Shown: positions 39,292 to 49,559 of the stretch, piece by piece
Layout: every line of letters begins with the position of its first letter
How positions within the stretch are numbered: position 1 is the stretch's first letter
DNA from: Solanum dulcamara
Taxonomy: Eukaryota > Streptophyta > Magnoliopsida > Solanales > Solanaceae
Direction: 5' to 3'
NCBI RefSeq assembly: GCF_947179165.1
Contig: NC_077245.1
Coordinates: forward strand, 19,691,740-19,755,739
DNA: 64,000 bases
Position numbers and translations under genes: made by a program
The notes under the pieces: generated by a model
What the model was told of the DNA's origin: nothing
The model's database searches: none
What the model saw: the letters and a program-made list of their open reading frames with translations, nothing else

Positions 39292-40350
39292 ATATGACTT
39301 AATAGCCTACAACAACAACAACAACCCAGTGCAATCCCACATCGTGGGGTCTGGGGAGGGTAGAGTGTACGCAGACCTGACTCCTACCAATGTAGGACGG
39401 CTGTTTCCGAAAGACCCTCGGCTCAATAAAAACATAGAAAAAGGTCAGACAAGAATAATAGAGTAAATAAGTAGATAAGTAGATGACAGAAACGGTCCAA
39501 ACAATAGTATAATCAAAGCACAAAACAGTAGGTATTATTATTGGATAATAACATAAATACCATAAATAACATACATCAGAGTACAAGAAATCATAGTGTG
39601 TTAATACGCCTACGAATAAGGGAGAATAAAACCACTATGTACTAGCCTTCTACCCTAATTTGTGTCCTCCACACCCTCCTATCTAGGGTCATGTCCTCGG
39701 TAAGTCGTAAATGCGCCATGTCCTGTCTGATCACCTCTCCCCAATATTTCTTCGGCCTACCCCTACCTCTTCTGAAACCATCCATGGTCAGCCTCTCACA
39801 TCTCCGCACTGGTGCATCTGGGGCTCTCCTCTTCACATGTCCAAACCATCTTAGTCGCGTTTCCCGCATCTTGTCCTCCACCGAGGCCACTCCTACCTTT
39901 TCTCGAATAGCCTCATTTCTAATCTTGTCACTCCTGGTATGCCCACACATCCATCTCAACATTCTCATCTCGGCAACCTTCATCTTTTGCACGTGGGAGA
40001 CCTTAACTGGCCAACACTCCGCCCCATATAACATAGCTGGTCTAACGACCACTTTGTAGAACTTGCCCTTAAGTTGTGGTGGCACCTTCTTGTCACATAA
40101 CACACCGGAGGCGAGCCTCCATTTCATCCATCCTGCCCCAATACGGTGTGTGACATCCTCGTTGATCTCTCCGCTGTCTTGCATGATAGAACCAAGGTAC
40201 TTAAAACTACTTCTATTGGTCCCCGAGCCTAACTTCCACGCCAACCTCTTGCGTTGTTTCACTGAACTTGCACTCTAGGTACTCTGTCTTGGTCCTACTC
40301 AGCTTGAACCCCTTAGACTCCAAGGTGCGTCTATATGACTTAATAGCCTA
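39292..40350 (-). mobile_element. 5'-truncated RTE-type LINE with perfect 18-bp target duplication
   Basis: ATATGACTTAATAGCCTA occurs at 39292-39309 and again at 40333-40350. Between them lie 1,023 bp beginning on the + strand with (CAA)n, that is a (TTG)n tail for a minus-strand element. The right end is cut within the reverse transcriptase tail (T-L-E-S-K-G-F). Perfect duplications and a well-preserved frame suggest recent insertion by target-primed reverse transcription. Confidence 0.9.
39642..40262 (-). pseudogene. C-terminal reverse transcriptase remnant of the RTE LINE
   Basis: A 206-codon frame encodes the carboxyl end of an RTE-type LINE polyprotein. Landmarks are [38 protein letters not shown] and [10 protein letters not shown]. 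These match many plant proteins annotated as reverse-transcriptase-related. Upstream, near 40220-40330, the expected sequence (E-S-K-G-F-K-L-S-R-T-K-T-E-Y) continues in another frame, so there is a frameshift besides the 5' truncation. The catalytic core of the polymerase is not present, so it cannot be active. Confidence 0.85.
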
Positions 40351-41503
40351 AAAGATAAAAACATATTACATATTGCAACAATAACAATAACAATATCATA
40401 GTGTAATTTTATAAATGGAGGCTTACGAGATAGAGAGATTGTATATTTCATATTGCAATAGGTTAAAATACATGCACTAATACTTTCAAAAGAATCTTTA
40501 ATTTCAAACAAAATAAGAACTCAAATTTTTTTATTAACAAAAGTGAGACCTTGTAATTTTATATACACAAGTAACCAAGGAACAGTAGGGATTACTTCAC
40601 AAAATGATTGTCTTGAAAACGAAACGAAATTAATTTCTAAACAAATTAAATATTCTAATTTGTCTTATATCTACTTCTTAAACATGATTAGCTTCAACTC
40701 TCGAAATTTTAATTTTATTTTTAAAAAAATTAACTAATCTAAAGTCCAAACCTCCAAAATATGTTTTAATATTTACAATTGCCAACCGACAAGATTCGTT
40801 TCCTATATATGTGCACCTTTTTCATAGGATATAGGATAGTATATTATAAAAATTGAAATAAATAACTACACATTTCAGTTTCAGAGATCCAAGGAGTTGG
40901 TCCAAAGATTCTTCCATTGTTTAATTTATGTCATCCTATAATTAGTTGCTTCAGCAATGAATAAATCAACAATCAACAAACACGTGTCTATGTCGCAGAT
41001 TTATTATCATCATTTTCTCCTCTTCTTTTTTTTTTTTAACCTTTTGGACTCGTTTGGTACTAAAGATGAAAAATAACTAATTTTAAGATTAATTTTAGAA
41101 TTAGTTTATCTAATATTTAATTGAAATAAAATTATAGAATAATTTATTTTGAAATTTGTTATCATAGGATTATAGTGTTATAATATTTATTTCAAAATAA
41201 CTTATTTCCCAACTAAATGTGGTGACTTTGTGTAATTATTTTCATTGTAAAGTTCCTCTATCCAAAAGGGAAAGAAGGGAATCTGAGAATTTTATACATT
41301 TGAAGTCCAGTTTGAACAAAGATTTTCTTCCCAAGTTTAATTTACAAATTTATACGGCAGAAAATGTACTCTAATATAATATATTTTACGTATTAATTAC
41401 TATTTTCTTAGAAAAAGTTAAAACATAACACTGCAACAACAACAATAATTTAAAACAAATTCGGATGAAAACAGATTATCATTGTATTTCCTTCTGTTTG
41501 TAT
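40351..41503. other. Intergenic, AT-rich
   Basis: No gene is visible. A CTCGTTTGGTACT stretch near 41048 may be the end of an unresolved MITE. Confidence 0.4.
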
Positions 41504-42465
41504 AAGGGGAATCCATCGGTGGCCCCTAAAGTTGACACCAACTTTCATTTATACACTTAAATCAGGAGATGCTCATTTTAGACACCTCAAGTAAGGGTCG
41601 AATGTGTCATCTTAACATTTTTTACACAGATGTCACCTCGCGTGTTTTTCACCTTTCTGAGGCGCGTAGAAGCTGTTTTTTTTTTAATTTTTTTTTTGTT
41701 CTTCTTCTTCATCATTTTTTAATATTGTTACATGTATCCATCAGCTTTGCATCAAACGGAAAGTGATTGTGCTCACTAGTTCTTGTTACTTTTAAATTCT
41801 TAAGTTTATATTTTATGCCCGGATTTCTGTCAAGATTTTCCGGCGACTTAACCATCTTTAGAGAAAAAAAAACTCGAACAACGAAGCATATCAATTTTGG
41901 GAAAGAAGACGGCGGGGTGGTGGTGTTGGAAGACCACTGATAGGGTGTGGTTGTGGGGGTTAATTAGTGAGTATTTAGATTTGTATTAATCTTGCCGGAA
42001 AAAATGGAGGTTCGTCGGATTTTTTGACCCAATTTGATTTATATTTTTGTTTCCATTATAGCTCTATATTTTCCTCTTTAGATGATATGGATAGTGTTGG
42101 GTGGGTGTTGGAGGAGAAGAAGATCTGGTGGGGTGGGGTTGGAGAAGATGACGACAGGGTGGGTGGGTTAATAATTGTTAATTTTTATTTTTTTTGAATA
42201 AAAAAAATGTCACGTGTCATCAAATTATTGGTCATTATTTGATAATTATTTTATATATATGTCACGTGTCTTTATTTAATTCGCTGTTTTTGACACGTCA
42301 GGCGAATATATTACACACACCTAATATATTTTGGTGATTGTCAAAAAAATGTCAAGATAACACATTCGACCCTTACTTGAGGTGTCTAAAATGAACATCT
42401 TCTGGTTTAGGTATCTAAGTGAAAGTTGATGTCAATTGTAGGGGGCCACCGATGGATTTCACCTT
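41504..42465. mobile_element. Element with long terminal inverted repeats (Mutator-like)
   Basis: About 120 bp at the left (41504-41630) is inverted at the right (42345-42465) with scattered mismatches; both contain CATCGGTGGCCCC and GACACCTCAAGTAAGGGTCG. The inner 700 bp has no transposase. Inverted repeats of this length are typical of Mutator-like elements. No clean 9-bp target duplication is visible, so the superfamily is inferred. Confidence 0.7.
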
Positions 42466-44822
42466 ATATATATATATTGTTTATCTCACTTCAAATGGAA
42501 CAAACAAACAATAACAAAATTTAGATCAAATCAACATATAAATTAGCGTCTAATGGTGCCTTAAATGATAGGATATAGACTAATCTATGAAAACTTTGTA
42601 TTTCCTAAAAACAAGAACTTTTTTGTTGTTGTAATACTTATATTATTAAAAAGTGATTATTGAATCACTGAAATGTGAACGTTGTAATAATAATGAAGAG
42701 AATTTCTCACATACTATTAGAAAATATATTCATAGTGTCAATAAATATGAGATAACTTCATTTCACGTAATGAAATTAATTTCATGAACCAAGTTTGTCT
42801 CATATTCATAGTATAGAGCCACACTTACAATTTTGATTATATGGCACATATGAAAAGAGTGAAAATACGAAATTGATTGATTTTTTTTTACACCTATTTG
42901 AGTATACCTGCAAACAAATTATAATTAGTATCTCACTTATCATGTCGTTCTATTTTAATCTCATCTATATTTATATTATATAAGTAAATAATAATTATAA
43001 TTTATGTTTAATGTTGGGGGTAAGAAGCACCACAACTAAAGTTTGATATGATAAATAATGAAAATAAATTAAATACGAGAATTTTACGTGAAAACCCTTC
43101 AAACAGATAGAGGGGAAAAACCACGGGGCAGAAAGATTTTCTTATGATAATATGAGAGTACACTATTCTCAAATACAAAGAGAAAAAACAATAATAAACA
43201 CCTCTCTTTTATAAAAAAAACAACTGCTAAAGAGGACACTTAAGATTATAATATTTATGTTGGTGTATAACTCTTTTTGTATTTTTATTATTTTTTTTGA
43301 ATGAATTTTTATGAATGATAATAAATGAGGACAAGAGGCCCGAAAGAAAATGCATAAAAAGAAGGCGATACGCGTTTTTTTGTAATAAAAATGCGTAAAG
43401 AATGGCCGCACGTGTAAAGAAAAGACAGTTATCCTCCTTTTACCTCTTTTTTGACTTTTCTTGCTTCACTTTTTCTTCCTACTTTTCCCTTTTTTGGACT
43501 TTTGTTGCATTTAATACTACGGGCAATCATTATAAATTGATCAACTTTATGTTGACGATTTAACCTATGATTTACTCTTACCACAACTATATAATCATAC
43601 TTATTAGAGTTTAAGATCGATAATCTGAGGCTATGAGCAAGTTCACACGACATATATGTCCAAAAGTTAATCCATTTCTAGAGTTAATTTTGCGATGAAT
43701 AATTTTATTAGAGAGATGAGATTTTATTACTAAAACTTGAAATTAAATATCAAAATCATTTATGATAGTAAAAGTCTAAAATTCTTCTTAGATATTTTGG
43801 CCTTTCACAATTTAATTTGGACGATGTCTCGTCCAATTAAAAACTAATTTCTTCATTTTCATGTAGATTTTCTTCCCTCACTGAAAGAAAATTCCAAGAT
43901 TTAATAGGAATTAGTTTTTGTAAACAGCTCATCCAATTTGTTTTCTTATTATTTTACCTGACATCAGCTCCCAAATATAGAGTACAGCAATATATTTGAA
44001 TTTTCTAAAACCCCATTTTTAATTAGTTCTCTAATTGAAAGATTCCATCCAAAACTCTCTCATTGGATAGATTATTATTAAGTGTATATATTACAAATTT
44101 AACGGCTGAAATAAGCAGGATTGCCGTACAAATATTTGACTCTTCTAATCCAACATCACTCCTCAATTAATGATTCAACAAATTGACTAATAGATATTTT
44201 ATATTTTTGTATTGAATAAATGCAAGTTGGTACTTTCATTAAAGACCATTTGTCCATAAAAAAATATTCATTTTTTTTTCTGAAATAATTTTTCCATGAA
44301 CTATTCTAATTTATAATTTATTTATCGACTCACTTTTTCATTTTTAAAGTTATATTTAAGTACATTCAATCATAAATATTATTTCAAACACAATTCCATC
44401 TTTAATTCAAACTTTATAAATTTGTAGAGTGAAAAATATTTAAAATTTATTACCAAATGCCTACTAATTAATTTTTTCTTAAAAAAAAACTCCTCTGTTT
44501 GCTCGTTCCTCCGCATCACCATCCCTACAAAACTTTAAAAGCAAGGACATGTTGAGAATATATTTAATTGTCCATAAAGGTTGGAAAAGGGCTCCTCATT
44601 CCTAAAAATTGGGTGTTAAATTAATATTCAAAAATTTATTAAAAATTTTACAATGTCCTTGGAGCATAATTTGCAAAGCTGTCTTTAGGGCAAAGACAAA
44701 CTTATTTGTGCTGTCATTTTCTTTAGAATTTTATTATATTTTGAAGATGTCCTATCCATTTGATACTCTCATTTAATTTAGCAACTGGTTCAACTCTCTT
44801 CCTTAAATTAAATTAGATTATA
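42466..44822. other. Intergenic; possible LTR scrap near 43013
   Basis: TGTTGGGGGTAAG at about 43013 followed by GAGGGGAAAAACCACGGGGC near 43110 resembles the start of a solanaceous copia-type LTR, but no end or partner is found. The rest is AT-rich without a gene. Confidence 0.35.
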
Positions 44823-45490
44823 GTAGTCGGTAGGGGTGTACATGAATCAGGTTGGTTCAGATTTTTTACAAATCAAACCAAACCATTTGTGTCGGATTAT
44901 TAAATCTATAAACCAAACCAAATCAATAAAAGTCGGATTTTTCGATATCAATTTTTCTCGGATTTTTTCGGGTTTTCGGGTTTTCGGGTTTTCGGGTTTT
45001 TTCGGATTTCTCGGGTTTTTCATAGTATCTAATAAAAAGCACAGAGCAGTGCTTCTTAAAAAGAGTTCTAGTACAAAATATCAACATATAAGATGGAGGC
45101 AGAACACTGTTTGAAGTTTTAACTTTATAATATAACTTTATAAGATGAGCTTTTTTTGTATATTATTTAGATGGACTTCTCAAGTCCAAATCTAAAAGTA
45201 AGAAAGAAAAAAAATTATAAAAAATTTTTTAAAAATATTTATAAATTACATTTTAATAAATATTTTTATGTATAACATAATTTTAAAATAGTATATCTAT
45301 AATCGAGTCGGTTTGGGTTCGGTTTGACTTTTTTTAGTTAAAACCAAACCAACCCTATAATGGTCGGATTTTTTTTCCAAACACCAAACCAAGTCAAACC
45401 AAATCACTAGTCGGGTTTTTTTTCCGGTTTGATTCGGTTTGTCGGTTTGGTGCGATTTATCGATTTGCCCTGTACAGCCCTAGTAGTCGG
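44823..45490. mobile_element. hAT-like MITE with 8-bp target duplication, second copy
   Basis: The element runs 44831-45482 with ends TAGGGGTGTACA and TGTACAGCCCTA. GTAGTCGG flanks it on both sides (44823-44830 and 45483-45490). It shares end sequence and AACCAAACC-like interior words with the element at 16920-17605. An eight-base TTTTCGGG repeat lies at about 44965-45005. No transposase is encoded. Confidence 0.85.
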
Positions 45491-46617
45491 TCATGACTCT
45501 GAGGAAATTTTCCTTATTTAATGCGTGGGAAGCATGAGTTAATATGGACTCATTATTTAGAAAGTACTCTCTTCATTTATTTTTATTTGTCCACGGTAAA
45601 TTTTGTGCATTCCTTAAACTATAATAATCAATATGAATATTTTATCACAATACCATATTTATTTATGTATAGTCTTATGTCTTCAAAAATAATTTGAGAA
45701 TTAAATAATTAATATTGAGAGTAAAATAGAAAAAAAAAATCTTGATATGTTAGAAGTGACAAGTAGAAGTAAAAACTTATTTTTGGAATAGTGGACATGT
45801 AAAAGTTAACGGAGGGAGTATAAGAATATCACTCGCCTCAGTCCATTTTTTATTTCTTCATAGTTCATTGAACTAATAATAAATGTCTAATTTGAAAAAA
45901 TCAAGAGATAATTTATCATTTTATATCTATTTTATTCTTACTATGAAATAGTACTAATTACTATCCAATATTAAGATGACTTATAATAAATATAAGTGAT
46001 ATAGCAAATTTGTCATTTTATTTTTATTTATTGTTTCCAAAAAAATTATGTTATGTCAAGTTAAATATGAAAAGTAATAATGAACGGAGGGGTAAAATGT
46101 TTCCCTTTATTAGTTTGATTTGCACACTCTATATCCACCCCAATTACACAAGTAAAGAATGAATCACTTATTTGGAGAGCACACGAATATTTCCCAACAA
46201 GTTTTCTTTTTCCTTCTTCTTTAGAGCATAATTTGATCAAATTGTAATTTAAACATCAACTAAGAAAGCTCTTGTTTGACTAGTAATTGTGATAGCATAA
46301 AAAAATATAAGTTTTACTTCCTCCGTCTCCGTTTCAATTTGTTTGACCTATTTTCTTTTTTAGTCTATTTAAAAAAATGATTCTTTTCCTTTTTAGCAAT
46401 TTTTTAATTTCAACTTTCCACGTATCATGTTTAAACTCACAATATTAAATGACATTTTAAAGGGAGTATGATTTATACAAGCAATGATTAGGGTACATTA
46501 CCATTTACTTGTATAAAGTGTTTCATTGGAGTTTTCAAGTTCTGCATTTGGGGTCAGCTCTAGTCTGTCTAGTATCTTTAGCTCATGTTTGGCCCATTAG
46601 AAACATGAATATTGATT
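45491..46617. other. Intergenic, AT-rich
   Basis: Nothing beyond AT-rich sequence is seen. Confidence 0.5.
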
Positions 46618-47003
46618 GGAAAAATTACGCGAATAAGTAAATATATATTAATTAATTAGTTAATATAGCTATAGTTTAGCTAATTTATAAGTCATCACTA
46701 ACATTTAATATTAATTACGGTTCGAGTTTGTATAATTCGCACGTTTGTATAATTTAAAATTTGTATAGCTTTTGTATAATGTAATTTTGTATAATATAAT
46801 TTGTAGAACTGTTTAAAGTTAAGAAGTTTGTGTTTATATAAATTCTTTATTTTGAGTTTATACAAAAATATCTCAATTATATAAATGTATCCGCGAATTA
46901 TACAAACGAAACAGCTTAAACTATAGCTACATCCCGTAAATATGCAAACTATAGTTAAGGAGCCTAATTAAATTTATTATAATGATTATTTGTGAAATTT
47001 CCC
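46618..47003. mobile_element. MITE with inverted ends and TATAGCTATAG-type interior
   Basis: GGAAAAATTACGCGAATAA at the left is mirrored imperfectly by TTATTTGTGAAATTTCCC at the right. Inner parts (TATAGCTATAGTTTAGCTAA and AACTATAGTTAAGGAGCC) are also inverted relative to each other. No target duplication is clear. Confidence 0.55.
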
Positions 47004-47520
47004 CATATTTATAGCTATTTACATATGTTGGGATAACAAATAGGGAAAATTAGACCCAGTATCAGCCTAAATTAAATAATTACAGTATCTTTTTGTCTCA
47101 ATTATCGACTGTTTATCCAGTTTAATGATTGTTGTTATTCAGAAGTGTTGTTTGAAATTCATATTTAAAATCGAAATACAAAAAAATGTTGTAATTCAAA
47201 ATTGGTGTTTGAAAATCTTGTTGATGACATTCGTGAAGTTATACAAATTTTTTAACTCATTTGGGACTGATTTGAAGAGTTGAATCGAATTTTGAGTTGA
47301 TGCATTGAAGAAGACATGCTGAAGGACGGTGTATATTATCATGTATATATATGTGCTCGCTTGTATATTTGTGTATATCTCCTCTGTACATCCACATATC
47401 TCTCTTGTATATCCATATATATCACGGTATATCTATGAAAATTCATAAAATTTATTGTGGTGATGGTTTTCCCTGTCGAATTCTGCTCTGTATATGGACG
47501 GGGTTGGTTCAAATTTTTAA

Positions 47521-48054
47521 AGAAAAAATTACCTAAATATACTATTTTATTATATTCTTTAAAATATTTTATCATTTCAAAAAATTACAAAAGTCCCCAG
47601 TCTCTCCTATTTTCGGATACATCACTTTACGCAATGTATCGATCAAATACATCACTTTATGGGATGTATCGGTAGGATACATCACTTCACGTGATGTATC
47701 GAGACGTCAGATACATCACTTTACACAATGTATCAGTTGGATACATCACTTTACATGATGTATCCAAACGTTTTGGGATGTATGATAAGAAACGTAAACT
47801 TTTGGTAAGGATAGCCATAAGTGATATATCCGACCGATTCATCGCGTAAAGTGATGTATCCAATGTCCTGATACATCACGTAAATGATGTATCCGATCAA
47901 TACATTGCGTAAACTAATGTATCTGACGTCCTGATACATCGCGTACAATGGTGTATCAGAGAATAGAAATAGTAGAGATTTTTATAATTTTTTCAAATGG
48001 TAGAGAATTTTAGAAAATATGATAAAATAAATTGTGTGTTCAAGTAATTTTTCC
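47521..48054. mobile_element. Foldback element with palindromic GATACATCAC arrays
   Basis: The outer ~95 bp at each side are inverted copies (AGAAAAAATTAC... and ...GTAATTTTTCC). Between them (about 47615-47957) lie tandem units of about 30-40 bp, each an imperfect palindrome GATACATCAC-N-GTGATGTATC. They run in one sense on the left and in mirror sense on the right of a centre near 47780-47820. The whole element could fold into one long hairpin. No protein is encoded. Confidence 0.75.
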
Positions 48055-48440
48055 TTTTAAATATTGACTTGATTTATTTTGTTAGCAATAATATTAATTT
48101 GATTTGAGCTTTATTAGAGTTACTAATATCTATGAAAATACAACGTTTATTGGACTATTCGAAATTCTAAATCAAACTTGAAATAATATTGTTAAAAGAT
48201 AAAAATTATGAAAAAGAATAATAAATATTTATAAATTAAATCAAAGTATATCTTTATGTATAAAATAATTTTTAAAACCTATATATATGAGTCTGGTTTG
48301 GTCTCGAGCCAACTTTTTAAAGTTAAAATCAAGTCAACCCAATTTAGTTGAATTTTTTTCTTCAATACCAAATCACTACTCATGTTTTTTTTGTCAATTT
48401 GCAGTTTGGTGCGACTTTCAATCCGATTTTGTTCAATCCT
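48055..48440. mobile_element. Decayed relative of the hAT-like MITE
   Basis: This stretch aligns loosely with 45200-45470 of the intact copy, including TATGTATAA, the TCGGTTTGG-like word (here TCTGGTTTGG) and GTTAAAA-CAA. One end and the target duplication are lost. Confidence 0.5.
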
Positions 48441-49067
48441 AACTAATATCATAGATTTTCATGTATTAGTAATACACACTTCAATACACAATAAAATGTA
48501 AAACTAATGCTAATATTAATTATGCATAAACTGAAAAAATATACCAAACATGATATTACCAATACACAAATCTAATTCATGTATTATTTTTCCCAATACA
48601 CTATCAAACAATGCCTAAGTGCAGAGCGATGGTTGATGAATAGGCGGGGTGCTGTAATGGATTGTACATGTGCTATTTGATCAAAATAACAAGTGCTCTT
48701 TGTCAGGGCAGAAAAAAACAACTTTCTAGTGTACATTTACTTTGGTGGAAAGTAATTATTACACAAGTATATTAAACGCTCCCTGGAATTTTTACAACCA
48801 TCCTGCATAATCAACAATAAATGATTTTATTGATTTGTTGCATACAGTGGAAGTATGAAGTTACAGACACAACGTATTTGAAGTTAATTGAAGTTAAACA
48901 ATACCGAGCTTAAGATGTTAGAAAGTGCAAAATAAATGTATGTAGGAGCTGCGTTATTGAATCTGGTTTAAGATTGTTGGATTTTTCTCTCCTTCCCAAT
49001 GGCTACAACTAACAAAAGCTTCCCTCAAGCTGCAAGGGAAAACCCAGTGCAGACCAATAGGGTTTAA
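48441..49067. other. Intergenic; possible small coding fragment at its end
   Basis: An ATG at 48999 opens about 21 codons (M-A-T-T-N-K-S-F-P-Q) with a good start context up to the PIF-like insertion at 49068, followed by GT. It may be a lost first exon, but no further exon is recognised. Confidence 0.3.
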
Positions 49068-49131
49068 GAGCCTGTTTGAATTGTCTTATAAGCTAATTAA
49101 AATAAGCCCCAATAAATAATTGAGTTCAGTT

Positions 49132-49269
49132 CTCTGTTCGTGGAGCAGAAGCAATTTGTTTAGCCTTACAACCGTCCCAAGGTATCATTTCTAATACATC
49201 GGTGGGGCAGGCTCGGACACATTGAGTACATCCTAGACATGTATCACAAATCTTTATTGAATGTGACAT
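49132..49269 (-). pseudogene. psaC: Plastid psaC 5' fragment in nuclear DNA
   Basis: On the minus strand an ATG at 49269 opens 46 codons of the photosystem I iron-sulphur subunit: M-S-H-S-I-K-I, then the first cluster motif [12 protein letters not shown], then [16 protein letters not shown]. The full protein has 81 residues and two cluster motifs; this piece ends after A-P-R-T-E, before the second. It is nearly unmutated, so the transfer looks recent. It has no plastid promoter context and is not expected to work. Confidence 0.95.
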
Positions 49270-49315
49270 TGGGTCTATACGTTTTTGAATGTTCTAAATT
49301 TTCGATCTAGTAAAG

Positions 49316-49358
49316 TAGACCTAGCTGCTATCGAAGCTCCATCTACAAATGGATAAGA
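49316..49358 (+). pseudogene. psbA: Plastid psbA 3' end fragment
   Basis: The + strand encodes D-L-A-A-I-E-A-P-S-T-N-G followed by a stop at 49354-49356. This is the C-terminal tail of the photosystem II D1 precursor, including the last residues of the mature protein and the processed extension. Only about 40 bp are present. It is in the opposite orientation to the psaC fragment. Confidence 0.85.
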
Positions 49359-49384
49359 TCCGAGCCTAGTCTATACCACTCAAA

Positions 49385-49440
49385 CCCAGAGCTAGCTGGT
49401 TCTCCCCGAAATGCGTTGAGGCGCAACAATTGACTGGATG
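49385..49440 (+). pseudogene. rrn23: Plastid 23S rRNA fragment
   Basis: The words CCCAGAGCTAGCTGGTTCTC and CCCGAAATGCGTTGAGGCGC match a highly conserved part of plastid 23S rRNA, continuing to a TTGACTGGA word. The fragment is about 55 bp and cannot form a functional rRNA. Confidence 0.85.
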
Positions 49441-49559
49441 GATTTATTAAATTGAAAACAACTTACAAGTCAAAAAAAATAAATTGAGCTATACCTATTT
49501 TCTTTTTTTTAACTTATAAACTGCTTAAAATAAGTCCATCCAAACAGACTCTAAGAACA

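Larger units (their letters stand above)
49065..49554. mobile_element. PIF/Tourist-like element carrying plastid DNA
   Basis: The element occupies 49068-49551 with TAA on both sides. The left end GAGCCTGTTTGAATTG is mirrored by CATCCAAACAGACTC, and CTTATAAGC/GCTTA-type subterminal words are also inverted. Between them lie fragments of plastid psaC (minus), psbA (plus) and 23S rRNA (plus), three loci that are not adjacent in a plastid genome. The simplest reading is a non-autonomous element that acquired a plastid mosaic; alternatively a plastid insertion landed in a pre-existing MITE. Confidence 0.75.

Noticed and set aside
44836..45114. A 92-codon Phe/Gly-rich frame
   Set aside because: It is a translation of the TTTTCGGG repeat inside a MITE.
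47339..47948. Several short frames rich in Tyr/Ile/Ser (for example M-Y-R-S-N-T-S-L-Y)
   Set aside because: They are translations of the palindromic GATACATCAC units on either strand.
47615..47957. A CRISPR-like array
   Set aside because: The genome is a plant; the units are palindromic and diverged, with no regular unique spacers or cas genes.
48999..49062. A possible first exon (M-A-T-T-N-K-S-F-P-Q)
   Set aside because: The start context is good and a GT follows, but no further exon or recognisable protein could be found; too short to call.
49132..49440. Functional plastid genes
   Set aside because: Each piece is a fragment, the three come from separate plastid loci, and they lie in nuclear repeat DNA.
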